Of a DNA stretch of 64,000 nucleotides, positions 19,914 through 30,128 are shown piece after piece. Both the position numbers and the translations under genes were made by a program. The first letter of the stretch is position 1; every line of letters starts with the position of its first letter. A model generated the notes under the pieces. That model did not search any database. It worked only from the letters and a program-made list of their open reading frames with translations, and had not been told where the DNA came from. This DNA is from Thiomicrorhabdus lithotrophica (GTDB taxonomy: Bacteria; Pseudomonadota; Gammaproteobacteria; Thiomicrospirales; Thiomicrospiraceae). The stretch spans positions 1,488,001-1,552,000 of the forward strand of contig NZ_CP102381.1 of NCBI RefSeq assembly GCF_029201445.1, written 5' to 3'.

Positions 19914-21035
19914 TTATTGAGTTAACAATCCAAGACTTTCGAAGATATAACGTCTTTGACTTTCATTTAACGGAACAACACCTTCAGGTGCTGCCACGGT
20001 AAGAATAACTTTTTCAGCATCTGATTCAGACTGCGTTAATTTTAACTTAACTAAATCAGGTAAGGCTTTTTTACCTGAATCACGCCAGAAAGCTAAACTC
20101 GACATAAAAGAATCATCTTCTTTAACCGTCTTAGGAACTTGAACCCATAATTCATTATGCGAAGCCTTAACTTTGTCAATTGACCAACTAGCACGATAAA
20201 TCATTGCTTGTAAATAGCTCCAACTCTTATCCATACTTGATCTAAACGCAAGTCCTTCTAGCTCTTCACCTTCAACAACTTCAACCATCTGTTCAGTGAT
20301 TTTTAATTGCGCTAAAGCTTTTTCACTACTTGAACCAAAGAAAACCATTGCTTGATACAAAGCCTGAGCTTCCATTACCGGGTTATAAGGCTTAATACGC
20401 CACTGTCGATCAATCTCTCTAGCCTCATTAGCATCAGGAGAATACAGTTCACTGTGATTGATATAAACTCTTACCAGGCCTGTTACTGGATCAGTTTCAA
20501 CACGTGAAGTGTATTTATCATAAACTCCATCCGCTAACTCTGGGCGCCAGCTATTTAACATTCTCGTGATAGGCCCTACATCATCTAACGGTACTAATTC
20601 GGTACGCGCCAAATAATCAGTTTTCATGACTCCAATATCTTTACGCTCTTCTGAAACAGTGAATCCAGTTGAGGCGTAGAAACGTTTTAAGCTTGCCCAA
20701 ACTTGCTCACTATTGGTTGATTCAATCTCTAACCAACGTTCAGAAAGATTACTTTTAATCGCCAAACCCTTTGCTTTAAAGTTTGGAATGTAATCAAATT
20801 TATCTTGCTCAGCTAATGCGTCTTGTTCTGCTTTTTTTAAGGCTAAAGATATCTCTGTCTGTGGTTTGGCAGGATTAAATAAATTTGGCGGCATTTCAAG
20901 CGTCTTAACTAATTTACCTTCACTGTCTCTGTAACTCCCATCAGAACCAAACATATTAGAAATAGTTGAACACCCGCTTAGACTTAACGCTACAACAGAC
21001 GTAGACAATACAAACGTTTTTGCATAAAGACGCAT
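19914..21035 (-). CDS. bamC: Outer membrane assembly lipoprotein BamC
   Basis: BamC is a lipoprotein of the BAM complex that inserts beta-barrel proteins into the outer membrane. The 373-residue product starts with a lipoprotein signal (basic start, hydrophobic run, lipobox LSGC at about 19-22). Next comes the unstructured segment that binds BamD in known structures ([10 protein letters not shown]). Two helix-grip domains follow (about 90-210 and 250-373). Position downstream of dapA is conserved in gammaproteobacteria (dapA-nlpB in Escherichia coli). Only 35 bases separate the two genes, so cotranscription is likely. Confidence 0.92.
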   Translation of the reverse strand: MRLYAKTFVLSTSVVALSLSGCSTISNMFGSDGSYRDSEGKLVKTLEMPPNLFNPAKPQTEISLALKKAEQDALAEQDKFDYIPNFKAKGLAIKSNLSERWLEIESTNSEQVWASLKRFYASTGFTVSEERKDIGVMKTDYLARTELVPLDDVGPITRMLNSWRPELADGVYDKYTSRVETDPVTGLVRVYINHSELYSPDANEAREIDRQWRIKPYNPVMEAQALYQAMVFFGSSSEKALAQLKITEQMVEVVEGEELEGLAFRSSMDKSWSYLQAMIYRASWSIDKVKASHNELWVQVPKTVKEDDSFMSSLAFWRDSGKKALPDLVKLKLTQSESDAEKVILTVAAPEGVVPLNESQRRYIFESLGLLTQ

Positions 21036-21070
21036 AAAACTTTTACCTTTGATTAGTAGTTAAAAAACAC

Positions 21071-21952
21071 TTATTTAAGTGCTACACCAGCTTCTAGGAG
21101 TGCCTTACGCACTACTGGCTGACAAGATTCAGATAAAGGGGTTAATGGTAAACGCAATGCTTCGCCCATCAATCCCATTTGAGCTACAGCCCACTTTACA
21201 GGAATCGGATTCGATTCCACAAAAATATCTCTATGAATAGACTTTAAAGGCGCATCTAGCTCTCTTGCTTTCGCCTCATCTCCAGCGAGTGCGGCTGCAT
21301 ACACATCATGCAATTGCTTAGGTACTACATTGGCAGTAACTGAAATACCCCCATGACCACCCGCTAGAATAAAGTCTACTGCAGATTCATCATCACCCGT
21401 GTATAAGTCGAAATCAGTAGAAACATTAGACTTAATTTGCGAAACGCGACTGATATCACCTGTTGCTTCTTTAATGCCAATAATATTTTTGATACTAGCT
21501 AAACGGATCACAGTTTCAGGAAGCAAATCGACCGCTGTACGACCAGGTACATTGTATAAAATTTGAGGAATATCGACTGTTTCTGCAATTTTTTTATAAT
21601 GCAGATACAAACCTTCTTGAGTTGGCTTATTGTAGTATGGAGTAACCAACAAGCATGCATCTGCCCCGGCGTCTTTAGCGCATTTTGTTAAAAGAATTGC
21701 TTCACTCGTTGAATTTGCTCCAGTTCCAGCTATTACAGGAATACGGCCATTTACTTTCTCGACAACAAAGCGGACAACAGAACAATGTTCGTCAAAGTCT
21801 AGCGTAGCTGACTCCCCTGTAGTACCCATTGCAACAATCGCATCTGTTTCAGAAGCTATATGAAATTCCACCAATTTTTCTAAGGCGTCAAAATCTACAG
21901 ATTCATCTTCTAACATAGGTGTGACCAATGCCACCATACTGCCTCTAAACAC
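21071..21952 (-). CDS. dapA: 4-hydroxy-tetrahydrodipicolinate synthase
   Basis: DapA condenses pyruvate and aspartate semialdehyde at the first committed step to lysine and diaminopimelate. The aldolase-barrel motifs are GTTGESATL, ILYNVPGRTAVDL (catalytic Tyr), IGIKEATGD (Schiff-base Lys) and GGHGGISVTANV. I place the start at a GTG (21950-21952), which gives 293 residues beginning MFRGSMVALVTPM, very close to the enteric protein, with a GGAG site nine bases upstream. The longer open frame starting with TTG would put that site inside the gene. bamC follows. Confidence 0.96.
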   Translation of the reverse strand: MFRGSMVALVTPMLEDESVDFDALEKLVEFHIASETDAIVAMGTTGESATLDFDEHCSVVRFVVEKVNGRIPVIAGTGANSTSEAILLTKCAKDAGADACLLVTPYYNKPTQEGLYLHYKKIAETVDIPQILYNVPGRTAVDLLPETVIRLASIKNIIGIKEATGDISRVSQIKSNVSTDFDLYTGDDESAVDFILAGGHGGISVTANVVPKQLHDVYAAALAGDEAKARELDAPLKSIHRDIFVESNPIPVKWAVAQMGLMGEALRLPLTPLSESCQPVVRKALLEAGVALK

Positions 21953-22166
21953 GGTGAATTTCTCCAATCATTTTACAGTCGTATAAAAAGTGTAATATTA
22001 CCCTTTCCACCCTGACACTTCAACCAATTAATGGTGATATTGCATTCCTCTTTAAACCGCTCTGCAAGCTTTTGCACATGTTACAAAAAAATCACAATAT
22101 TTGCAGTTGCGATACAAATAAAAAGTGGGCATACTGAATCCGTAAACTTAAAAATCGGACAAGTAA

Positions 22167-22640
22167 ATGAGCATAGAAATAAACGATCAACTTCCCCCTT
22201 TTTCAGTAGCCGCCACATCAAACAAAACCATTACCAATAAAGACCTTGAAAACAAGTACAGCGTTATTTACTTTTACCCTAAAGACAGCACACCAGGCTG
22301 TACAACAGAAGGACTAGACTTTACAGCTCTACACCCAGAATTTTCAAAACTAAACACACAGATATTTGGTGTCTCTTTAGATTCAATGAAACGCCATGAT
22401 AATTTCAAAGCAAAACAAAATTTTAGTTTTGATTTAATCTCAGATCCAGATGCGGAGTTATGCAACATATTTGGTGTTTACCAACTTAAAAAGAATTTTG
22501 GGAAAGAGTATATGGGAATCGTGCGCAGTACTTTTCTAATTGACCCCAGTGGCAGACTCGTCAAAGAATGGAGAAGCGTCAAAGTCAAAGAACATGCACA
22601 ACTGGTATTAAATACCGTCAAAGAACTGCAACAAGCTTAA
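22167..22640 (+). CDS. bcp: Thiol peroxidase of the Bcp/PrxQ family
   Basis: This cytoplasmic peroxiredoxin reduces hydrogen and organic peroxides. The 157-residue protein has the peroxidatic cysteine in YFYPKDSTPGCTTEG. The second cysteine that many Bcp/PrxQ proteins carry five residues later is absent (TTEGLDF), so it is a 1-Cys type or uses the Cys in AELCNIFGV. The conserved arginine is in GIVRSTFLID. It is divergent from dapA and 25 bases upstream of the PhoH-family gene, so those two probably form an operon. Confidence 0.93.
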   Translation: MSIEINDQLPPFSVAATSNKTITNKDLENKYSVIYFYPKDSTPGCTTEGLDFTALHPEFSKLNTQIFGVSLDSMKRHDNFKAKQNFSFDLISDPDAELCNIFGVYQLKKNFGKEYMGIVRSTFLIDPSGRLVKEWRSVKVKEHAQLVLNTVKELQQA

Positions 22641-22665
22641 GTAAATCTGTTTCAAAGGAAATCTC

Positions 22666-24072
22666 ATGACAAATGAATCCAAACGTTTATTTATCCTAGA
22701 CACCAATGTTCTAATGCACGACCCGATGGCTCTATTCAATTTTGAAGAGCATGATGTTTTTATATCAATGACCGTTTTAGAGGAACTTGATGCTGGAAAA
22801 AAAGGTATGTCTGAAGTTTCTCGAAACGTGCGTGAAACTAACCGCTTAATTGACCAAATCATTAGTGATGCGAGCTTTGAAGATATTAAAGCAGGTCTAC
22901 CGATAGAACGAATTCATCCAAACCCAGGCCAAGACTCACTGCATCTAGGCAAGCTTTTCTTTGAAACTGAACCATTATTTGCAACACTTCCTGACTCTCT
23001 TCCAAGCCATAAAGCAGACAACCACATACTGCAAACAGGCCTGGCTTTAAAGGAAAAATACAGTAACCGCAATGTGACTTTAGTTACTAAAGACATCAAT
23101 ATGCGCATTAAGTCCTCCACCGTTGGCCTCCATTCAGAAGATTACTATAATGACCGCGTTTTAGAAGACGCTGACTTGCTCTATACCGGCTGGGAATATC
23201 TTGAAGCCAACTTTTTTGAGAAGCACGGCAATACAATGAAATCTTGGCAGGAAGGTAGCCGGACATTTTATGAACTTAATATCGATGACAATTGCAAATG
23301 GTATCCAAACCAGGGCTTAATCAGCCAAAATGATGCGGGATTTAACGCCATAGTAAGAGAGGTTCATAATGGCAAAGCCATCCTTGAATACATGCAAGAC
23401 TTTGAAAACCCAAACCACTCTATTTGGGGGATTGCCGCCAGAAACAGTGAACAAAACATTGCTTTAAATTATTTAATGGATCCTGATATTGATTTTGTCT
23501 CTTTACTTGGTATAGCAGGTACAGGTAAAACCTTATTAACTCTTGCCGCCGCTCTTGAACAAACATTAGACCAAAATCTCTATACTGAAATCATTATGAC
23601 TCGTGCAACTATCCCAGTAGGCGAAGACATTGGATTCTTACCAGGTACTGAAGAAGAAAAAATGACTCCTTGGATGGGCGCTTTAATGGATAACTTAGAA
23701 GTACTAACCGAGTCAGATGGTTACACCGACTGGGAAAAAGAAAGCACGCAACAACTACTCAGTAAACGTATTAAAATTAAGTCAATGAATTTTATGCGCG
23801 GTCGCACATTTCAAAAAAAGTTCATTATCTTGGATGAAGCACAAAACTTAACACCTAAACAGATGAAAACACTCATCACTCGTGCAGGGGAAGGAACCAA
23901 AGTTGTTTGTCTAGGAAACATTGGACAAATTGACTCTCCCTACTTAAGTGAAACAACAACTGGCTTGACGTATGTTGTTGATCGCTTTAAAGATTGGACA
24001 CACAGTGCACACATCACTCTTCAACAGGGAGAACGCTCAAGACTTGCTGAATATGCATCCGATAATCTATAA
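22666..24072 (+). CDS. PIN domain-PhoH family ATPase
   Basis: The 468-residue protein joins a PIN ribonuclease domain (about 1-150; FILDTNVLMHDPMAL, KADNHILQTGLAL, VTLVTKDINMRIKS supply the acidic cluster) to a PhoH ATPase domain (about 240-468). The ATPase has Walker A GIAGTGKTLLTLAAAL and Walker B KFIILDEAQNLTPKQMKTLITR. PIN-PhoH proteins of this type (YlaK/PhoH2-like) are thought to unwind and cut RNA. Family membership is clear; substrate and physiology are not. A strong GGAAA site precedes the ATG, and a good terminator follows. Confidence 0.92.
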   Translation: MTNESKRLFILDTNVLMHDPMALFNFEEHDVFISMTVLEELDAGKKGMSEVSRNVRETNRLIDQIISDASFEDIKAGLPIERIHPNPGQDSLHLGKLFFETEPLFATLPDSLPSHKADNHILQTGLALKEKYSNRNVTLVTKDINMRIKSSTVGLHSEDYYNDRVLEDADLLYTGWEYLEANFFEKHGNTMKSWQEGSRTFYELNIDDNCKWYPNQGLISQNDAGFNAIVREVHNGKAILEYMQDFENPNHSIWGIAARNSEQNIALNYLMDPDIDFVSLLGIAGTGKTLLTLAAALEQTLDQNLYTEIIMTRATIPVGEDIGFLPGTEEEKMTPWMGALMDNLEVLTESDGYTDWEKESTQQLLSKRIKIKSMNFMRGRTFQKKFIILDEAQNLTPKQMKTLITRAGEGTKVVCLGNIGQIDSPYLSETTTGLTYVVDRFKDWTHSAHITLQQGERSRLAEYASDNL

Positions 24073-24100
24073 ACAACCCTATGATAAATCCAAAAAATAA

Positions 24101-24125
24101 AAAAGGCCCTTTCGGGCCTTTTTTT
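24101..24125. terminator. Bidirectional terminator after the PIN-PhoH gene
   Basis: AAAAGGCCC (24101-24109) pairs with GGGCCTTTT (24114-24122) around a 4-base loop, with A and T runs outside. It separates this gene from the convergent lysR gene. Confidence 0.93.
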
Positions 24126-24158
24126 ATATCGAGTTTTAAAACAATTTTTTAAAACCTT

Positions 24159-25115
24159 TTACTTTTTTCTTCCTAGTGATTGCTCTGCATCCGTTGGTAT
24201 TCTAAAGCCTAACTGAGTAGCTCTTTCACGACAATACTCTACTGCAAATTCAAGTAATTCACCGACAGCTCTGTGACGGAACTTATGTTTTTGTCTCACA
24301 TGTGAGAAAGGACGCAGAATTGGTGGATCTAAAGGAATGGCTTTTAGAGTACCTAAACGCAGTTCTTTAGATAATGTCGTGCGCGATACAATGGCTAAAC
24401 CAACTTCAGATTCAACAGCCATCTTAACCGCTTCAGGACTTCCTAACTCCATAACCACACTTAGGTCACTGTAACTAAACCCTTGTTCACGAATATAAGA
24501 ATCAATTACAGACCTTGAACCAGATCCCTCTTCACGAGAGATATAACCATACTTTCGGAACTCTTCAACCGTCACTTTATCACGCTTAGCTAAAGGATGG
24601 TCTAAAGGACAAATCAATTGCATCTCATCTATACGACAAACATCCACTTCTAAGTTTTTGTTTTGAACTGGTGCTTCTACTAGACCAAGATCAATCATGT
24701 TGTTCTCAACCATAGAAACGATAGCGTCGGTATTACCAACTTGAAGACGTATGTTTACGTCTTCAAATTGCTTTTTAAATGCACCTAATAAACTTGGTAG
24801 CATATATTCAGCAATTGTTGTACTTGCACCGATAACTAAGGTACCAGTTACTTCGCCAGTTAATTCACGAACTTCACTATTCATCTTTTCATAATGTTCA
24901 AGAATTTGATCAGAATAATCATAAACAACCTTACCTGCATCAGTTAAGGTAATTTTGTTATGCGTACGATCGAAAAGACGAGTATTAAAAAAATCTTCAA
25001 GTTGTTTAACTTGGAAAGTAACCGCCGGCTGAGTCATATGAAGGGTTTCTGCCGCTTTAGTAAAACTCATTACCTTTGCAACAGTGTGGAACACTTGAAG
25101 ACGTCTATCTGCCAT
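24159..25115 (-). CDS. LysR-family regulator, CbbR/YeiE-like
   Basis: The 318-residue protein has an N-terminal winged helix-turn-helix (FHTVAKVMSFTKAAETLHMTQPAVTFQVKQLE) and a two-lobe effector domain starting near VTGTLVIGASTTIAEYMLP. That last motif is shared by CbbR and YeiE-type LysR proteins. CbbR activates Calvin-cycle operons in autotrophs, which would fit a sulfur oxidiser. No carbon-fixation genes lie in the window, however, so the target is open. It is monocistronic or last in its block; the ion-channel gene lies 160 bases upstream. Confidence 0.85.
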   Translation of the reverse strand: MADRRLQVFHTVAKVMSFTKAAETLHMTQPAVTFQVKQLEDFFNTRLFDRTHNKITLTDAGKVVYDYSDQILEHYEKMNSEVRELTGEVTGTLVIGASTTIAEYMLPSLLGAFKKQFEDVNIRLQVGNTDAIVSMVENNMIDLGLVEAPVQNKNLEVDVCRIDEMQLICPLDHPLAKRDKVTVEEFRKYGYISREEGSGSRSVIDSYIREQGFSYSDLSVVMELGSPEAVKMAVESEVGLAIVSRTTLSKELRLGTLKAIPLDPPILRPFSHVRQKHKFRHRAVGELLEFAVEYCRERATQLGFRIPTDAEQSLGRKK

Positions 25116-25275
25116 CCGTAATTTCCTTTATGGGCTATAAATCTAATTTGGGTGCTGTGAATATAGGACTTTAATACATAAAAGTCAATGAACTTAATCG
25201 CACTATAAGCAATTTTTGCTCATTTTACTATTTTGAAAGCACAAGCACGCCAATGATAAGTATATTTTTCTGGAA

Positions 25276-26157
25276 TCAAGACTCCTGATTATCTTTATTT
25301 TTCTTCGTAGATTGCTCTTTTAAAATTGAAATATTTTCTTCATGCATCATTTTAATTTCAGTTCTCAACTGCTCAATTTCAGAACTCATATGTGCTATCA
25401 TTCTTTCAAAGTTTTCATCATTTAAAGCTTGTTGTTCTGCTACTCGTTTTTCTGAAGATTTCATATACTGAAGAATATCTTTTTCTACCTTTTCCTGGTC
25501 AGACCCTATTAAAAAAGCAGATATATTTGCAGTAACTAGCGAGAAGAACACTACACCAAATAGAATCAACACTACACCAAAAATACGACCATAATCTGAA
25601 ACAGGAACAACATCTCCATAGCCTACAGTCGTAATGGTTACTAAGGCGTACCAAACACCATCCCACAAACCTTTGTCTTCAATATAAGAAAACAAACCTC
25701 CTGCACCTAAAATTACAAATGCGAATACAGCCAATATCTGTCCAAAACGGTTGCGCTTCAATACAACAATGACATCCTTGAATGCCCCCGTAAAGAAACG
25801 TACAAAGAGCAACAACCTTAAAGAACGTATCACTACAGCCCAATCACTCCCCCAATCAATAGCTGGAAAAGCAACAATGACAATAACAAGGTTGAGCCAA
25901 TTTTCTTTCACGTAGCGAAACTTGTCTTTTACATTATATAAATTTACTACCAACTCGAAGAAGAACACTGACCATATAGCAAAGGTGATCCAGTCTGGAT
26001 AAACAACAACATCATTATTATAAAAAGACAGAAGTCTGGCAAACATAACCAGTAAGGCAATCAGAACTAAAAATTCAAATAATCTACCAATCTGTTTGGT
26101 CTTATAAGATTCTGCGGCATTGACACCTGCAACACCTAATACTGCATTGATTTTCAT
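25276..26157 (-). CDS. Voltage-gated-type potassium channel
   Basis: The 293-residue inner membrane protein has several N-terminal helices forming a voltage-sensor-like unit (about 25-125, with an S4-like stretch VIRSLRLLLFVRF). A pore helix and the selectivity filter TVGYGD lie near residue 180, followed by an inner helix (FGVVLILFGVVFFSLVTANI). The soluble C-terminal tail (about 225-293) is rich in Glu, Lys and Gln and looks like a tetramerising coiled coil. The S4 segment has few arginines, so gating by voltage is uncertain. It lies 36 bases downstream of ubiI. Confidence 0.9.
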   Translation of the reverse strand: MKINAVLGVAGVNAAESYKTKQIGRLFEFLVLIALLVMFARLLSFYNNDVVVYPDWITFAIWSVFFFELVVNLYNVKDKFRYVKENWLNLVIVIVAFPAIDWGSDWAVVIRSLRLLLFVRFFTGAFKDVIVVLKRNRFGQILAVFAFVILGAGGLFSYIEDKGLWDGVWYALVTITTVGYGDVVPVSDYGRIFGVVLILFGVVFFSLVTANISAFLIGSDQEKVEKDILQYMKSSEKRVAEQQALNDENFERMIAHMSSEIEQLRTEIKMMHEENISILKEQSTKKNKDNQES

Positions 26158-26193
26158 TAAGTTTTACTCAAATTCAGAAACTTCATCAAAAAA

Positions 26194-27471
26194 TTAGCTC
26201 TTAGGAAATGTTTTTGCCAACTTTGGCAAAGCTTCACGTCCATTTAACGCTTGGCCCATCAGCCAATTTTTCACAAATGTTAATTTATTAGCTAGAGGTA
26301 ATAAAGGCTTACGAATCACGGCTTTTAAAGAAGCATCCTGCTTAAAGAGCCAATCAAACCCTTCCATAGAGCGTTGAACTAAAGCATTATCACCTCTACG
26401 CCAACGTTCATACTTTCTTAATACTGAAAAACTACCCCAAGCCTTATTGCCTTGCCTAGCATTTAAAACGGTTTCAACCAAAGCCGCTGCATCTAACAAA
26501 CCTAAGTTGACACCTTGACCTGCTTGAGGGTGAATTGTGTGAGCAGCATCACCAACCAGAGCTAAATTAGGCTTTACGTAATGCTCTGCATGTCTTCTAA
26601 TCAAAGAAAAAGCACCACGTTCAGCAACCTCTATCACTTGTCCTAAACGGTAGTCAGAGGCTTTGGATATTTCTTTGGCAAACGCTTCATCTGACAAATT
26701 CAAAGCCCATTGCATTTTATCGGTTGGCAGATACCAAGCAATCGAACTAACATTATTTCCCATCGATAAAAAAGCAAAAGGCCCATCGTGGGTATAACGC
26801 TGCCAACAAGTATCTTCATGAGATCGTTCAGTTTTAACACAACCTACCACCGCACACTGCTCATAATCATGCGTATCTAAACCGATATTGGCAAGCTGGC
26901 GTATTTTTGAAAATGCGCCATCTGCACCAATAACTAATTCAGTTTTTAATAAACCAATACCTTCAATAGATAACCAGGCCTGGTTGTTTTCAAAACTTAG
27001 ACTTTCAATCGTAGAATCCAATAAAACCTCTATATTTTCGCAAGTATTCACTTGCTCCCACAAAGCGGCTTGGATCACATTATTTTCAACGGTATAGCCT
27101 AAATTAGCCTCATTCATATCATTTGCTGAAAATAATACCTCACCTGGTGTAAGTTCATCCCACACACGCATTGAAAAAAACGGATGATAACGTCTACTCT
27201 CAATACCTTGCCAGGCGCCTAGATTTTTTATGATTTTTTCTGATGCTCTTGTTAAGGCACTCACTCTAACTTGATACGGTAAATCTTCTTGCCAAGTTAA
27301 ATCAACAGGCTGTTTTTCAAGCAAAAGAACACGCATACCCTGCTGCCCTAAACCAAGCGCGGTCGCCGCTCCAACCATTCCACCGCCAACAACGATCGTA
27401 TCCCAAACTACTTTAGTTAGATTTTGCGATACTGCCTCTGACTGATCTGATAAGCCTGATAACTCACTCAT
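26194..27471 (-). CDS. ubiI: UbiH/UbiF/UbiI-family FAD monooxygenase (UbiI-like)
   Basis: This 425-residue flavoprotein is a ubiquinone-ring hydroxylase. It has the N-terminal FAD-binding GGGMVGAATALGL, the DG motif GADGAFSKIR and the second FAD motif LVGDAAHTIHPQAGQGVNLGLLDA. Its start codon overlaps the ubiH stop by four bases (ATGA), as in the conserved pepP-ubiH-visC order, which supports UbiI (C5 hydroxylase) over UbiF. Exact specificity cannot be fixed by eye. An exact copy of the 12-bp palindrome lies inside the gene and encodes Gln-Ala-Trp. Confidence 0.88.
   Translation of the reverse strand: MSELSGLSDQSEAVSQNLTKVVWDTIVVGGGMVGAATALGLGQQGMRVLLLEKQPVDLTWQEDLPYQVRVSALTRASEKIIKNLGAWQGIESRRYHPFFSMRVWDELTPGEVLFSANDMNEANLGYTVENNVIQAALWEQVNTCENIEVLLDSTIESLSFENNQAWLSIEGIGLLKTELVIGADGAFSKIRQLANIGLDTHDYEQCAVVGCVKTERSHEDTCWQRYTHDGPFAFLSMGNNVSSIAWYLPTDKMQWALNLSDEAFAKEISKASDYRLGQVIEVAERGAFSLIRRHAEHYVKPNLALVGDAAHTIHPQAGQGVNLGLLDAAALVETVLNARQGNKAWGSFSVLRKYERWRRGDNALVQRSMEGFDWLFKQDASLKAVIRKPLLPLANKLTFVKNWLMGQALNGREALPKLAKTFPKS
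26973..26984. repeat. Palindrome ACCAGGCCTGGT, exact copy 3
   Basis: Inside ubiI, in the frame that yields Gln-Ala-Trp. The flanking bases A and T extend the symmetry to 14 bp. Confidence 0.95.
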
Positions 27472-28688
27472 GCGCGATGACCTCTCATTGCAAATTTTGA
27501 AAATCGACGTTTTACTCCTGGCATGGCCTGCATCGCCATTAAGCCGATTCCACGCAAATGACCAACTAATGGAGATGAATGTTGAAACACCTGGATTAAA
27601 CTGTCCGTTAAGCCCATAACTTTATGATGATCCGGCTCTCTTTTTTGGGCATATTCATTTAACCAGGCCTGGTCACCTAAATCAGTCACATTATTTGCAC
27701 CATTAAGAAACTCTTCAATATCTCTAATGCCTAAATTCAAACCTTGGGCAGCCACAGGGTGCTGCGTATGAGAGGCGTTGCCCATCAAAACTGCACGGCC
27801 TTTTGTCATTTGAGGTGTATAAGTCTCTTTAAGCGGATAAACAATTCGTGGGCTGACCTGAGTAAAACGCCCTAGACGCTCACCCATTTTAGAGGCAAAT
27901 AATTCAATGTAGTCCGCATCATTAAGGGCTTTTATCCATTCAACGTCTTCTTCTGAGCAAACTAAAACGGCTTTATGATTATGGCCATGCATAGGTAGCA
28001 AAGCCACTGGGCCATCTTTAGTAAATCTCTCATAAGCCCAACCGCGAGGGTGCTGCTCGGTTTCAATTTGCGCTAAAACACCAAAAGAATCATAAGACTT
28101 CTCTTCAATGGGCAAATCTAAAATTTCTCTTACTTTTGATTGCGTTCCATCTGCACCAACAATTAATTGTGCACTAACATTTTGAGTAACTTGTTTTTCA
28201 TTACTAATAACCGTAACCTGAATTGAAAGCGACTCATCTGTTTCAACAAAGCTTTCAAGTACAGCAGGACATAGCAACTGGATGTTTTCGGCTTGATTAG
28301 CCATATCCCACAAAACATGCCCCAAATCACTCGACTGCACACTAAAACCTAACGCATCTACGTCTACCTCATCAGCATGTAAGGTGGTAATACCCATAAA
28401 CCCTTTTTGTGATACATGAATGTGCTCAATCGAGGTAGTGAATTTTTGTAATTCTTGCCAAATACCAATATTTAACAAAAAGTCTTGAGAGCCTTTAGAA
28501 AGTGCCAAAACGCGGCCATCAAAAGAGTTTTGAACACTTGCAACTTGATTAACTCGCGGTTCAAAACGCTCTGCTAAGATGACTTTTTTACCTAAGTTAG
28601 ACAAACCTATTGCCAACATCAAGCCAACAGGGCCACCACCTGAAATAAAAACATCACAAGATAAATCAGTATTAGTTGAGGTTGTCAT
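27468..28688 (-). CDS. ubiH: 2-octaprenyl-6-methoxyphenol hydroxylase UbiH
   Basis: UbiH hydroxylates C1 of the ubiquinone ring at the membrane. The 406-residue protein carries FAD motifs GGGPVGLMLAIGLSNLG, GADGTQSKVREIL and LMGNASHTQHPVAAQGLNLGIRD. The last matches the UbiH variant, with Asn where most relatives have Asp. It lies between pepP and ubiI, overlapping the latter by four bases, so the pair is translationally coupled. A GAGAAG-type ribosome site precedes the ATG. It also carries an exact 12-bp palindrome encoding Gln-Ala-Trp. Confidence 0.91.
   Translation of the reverse strand: MTTSTNTDLSCDVFISGGGPVGLMLAIGLSNLGKKVILAERFEPRVNQVASVQNSFDGRVLALSKGSQDFLLNIGIWQELQKFTTSIEHIHVSQKGFMGITTLHADEVDVDALGFSVQSSDLGHVLWDMANQAENIQLLCPAVLESFVETDESLSIQVTVISNEKQVTQNVSAQLIVGADGTQSKVREILDLPIEEKSYDSFGVLAQIETEQHPRGWAYERFTKDGPVALLPMHGHNHKAVLVCSEEDVEWIKALNDADYIELFASKMGERLGRFTQVSPRIVYPLKETYTPQMTKGRAVLMGNASHTQHPVAAQGLNLGIRDIEEFLNGANNVTDLGDQAWLNEYAQKREPDHHKVMGLTDSLIQVFQHSSPLVGHLRGIGLMAMQAMPGVKRRFSKFAMRGHRA
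27662..27673. repeat. Palindrome ACCAGGCCTGGT, exact copy 4
   Basis: Inside ubiH, about 690 bases from copy 3 and again in the Gln-Ala-Trp frame. The flanks are not symmetric. Confidence 0.95.
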
Positions 28689-28779
28689 TCTTAAAACTTC
28701 TCTTTGAATTGGCTGGTTAAACTAATTTGGTTCAACGAAATTGATAAAGCTAAATTGGCTAATTTAATCAATTATGGAA

Positions 28780-30087
28780 TTATTTTTGGCGAGCCATCCA
28801 AGATTCAATTTCTTCAACTGTTCTGGGCAATCCCGTCGTCAAGACTTCATTTCCAGATTCAGTAATTAAAATATCATCTTCAATTCTTATACCAATATTA
28901 TGCCATTTTGAATCTACGTTTTTATGCTCTGCAGAAATGTACAAGCCTGGTTCAACCGTTACCACCATACCTGGTTCAAAATTTCGCCACTCTTTATTTA
29001 TTTTGTAATCGCCTACATCATGCACATCCATACCCAGCCAATGCCCGGTGCCATGCATAAAAAATGGTTTATAAGCTTCATCATAAATTAAATCATCAAC
29101 TGAACCTTGCAATATCCCTAACTCTACCAGGCCTGCTGTTAAAACTCGTAAACTTGCCTGGTGCGCAACATCATAACGCTCTCCTGGTTTAATCGCCTCA
29201 ATCGCTGCATGTTGCGCTTTTAACACCAAAGAATATAAACTTGCTTGAGCATCAGAAAACTTACCGCTGGCCGGAAATGTCGTTGTAATATCACCGGCAT
29301 AACCTTCTATCTCCGCACCAGCATCAACCAGAACTAAAGCGGATTTATCAATTTTGGAACGGTTTTCAGTATAGTGCAAAATACATGCATTATTAGCAGA
29401 AGCCACTATAGAGTTGAAAGCCACTCTTGCTGAACCATGTTGCATAAATTCACATTCCAAAGCAGCTTGAACCTGGTATTCGTATTCACTATTAAACACC
29501 GCTTTCATTGCCGCTAAATGCCCTTTAACAGAAACCTGCGCTGCTTGACGCATACGAGAAATCTCTTCCTCAGACTTGAACACACGCATCTCATGTAGCA
29601 ATTTGTCTAAATCACAAATCTGCGATGGTGCTGAAATCCCTTTACGCACTTTCTGCTTTAGTTGTTCTAGCCAACCATTAATGGATTCGCTCCATTTTGA
29701 TAAATGCGAAAAGCTCAAATAAATTGATTCGATATTTTCTAACAACACTAAAGCTTGCTCATCTAACTCTTCAATTGACCTGGCATGGTCGAGCTGTAAC
29801 TTTTCACAAGCGCTGTCAACCCCTAAGCGTCTACCTTGCCAAGTCTCTTGCTCTGGGTCTTTAGGCCTTAAAAATAGAACACTTTTAGTATTTGCTTGCT
29901 TGACCAAAAACAGCACCGAGTCGGGCTCTTGAAACCCTGTTAGGTAGAAGAAATCACTTTCTGCACGAAATTCAAATTCTACATCACGGTTACGAATAGC
30001 TTCTTCTCCAGAAGCAACAATGGCTACACTATTTTCAGGCATTTTAGCGAAAAGGTTAACTCGGTTTTGTTGGTAAAAAGATTTCAT
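28780..30087 (-). CDS. pepP: Xaa-Pro aminopeptidase PepP
   Basis: This cytosolic metallopeptidase removes N-terminal residues next to proline. The 435-residue protein has an N-terminal creatinase-like domain (FYLTGFQEPDSVLFL) and a pita-bread catalytic domain. Metal ligands are visible in LVDAGAEIEGYAGDITTTF (two Asp), HGTGHWLGMDVHD (His), TVEPGLYI (Glu) and GIRIEDDILIT (Glu). The ygfB-pepP-ubiH-ubiI order is the same as in Escherichia coli. It is separated from ygfB by 41 bases with no terminator. Confidence 0.95.
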   Translation of the reverse strand: MKSFYQQNRVNLFAKMPENSVAIVASGEEAIRNRDVEFEFRAESDFFYLTGFQEPDSVLFLVKQANTKSVLFLRPKDPEQETWQGRRLGVDSACEKLQLDHARSIEELDEQALVLLENIESIYLSFSHLSKWSESINGWLEQLKQKVRKGISAPSQICDLDKLLHEMRVFKSEEEISRMRQAAQVSVKGHLAAMKAVFNSEYEYQVQAALECEFMQHGSARVAFNSIVASANNACILHYTENRSKIDKSALVLVDAGAEIEGYAGDITTTFPASGKFSDAQASLYSLVLKAQHAAIEAIKPGERYDVAHQASLRVLTAGLVELGILQGSVDDLIYDEAYKPFFMHGTGHWLGMDVHDVGDYKINKEWRNFEPGMVVTVEPGLYISAEHKNVDSKWHNIGIRIEDDILITESGNEVLTTGLPRTVEEIESWMARQK

Positions 30088-30128
30088 CGGTAACTCTATA
30101 GTTTCTTCTGTTAATAGCTATTTTTAAT

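Noticed and set aside
22031-22240. ORF overlapping the start of bcp
   Set aside because: It ends inside bcp in a different frame and has no protein features; it is intergenic read-in.
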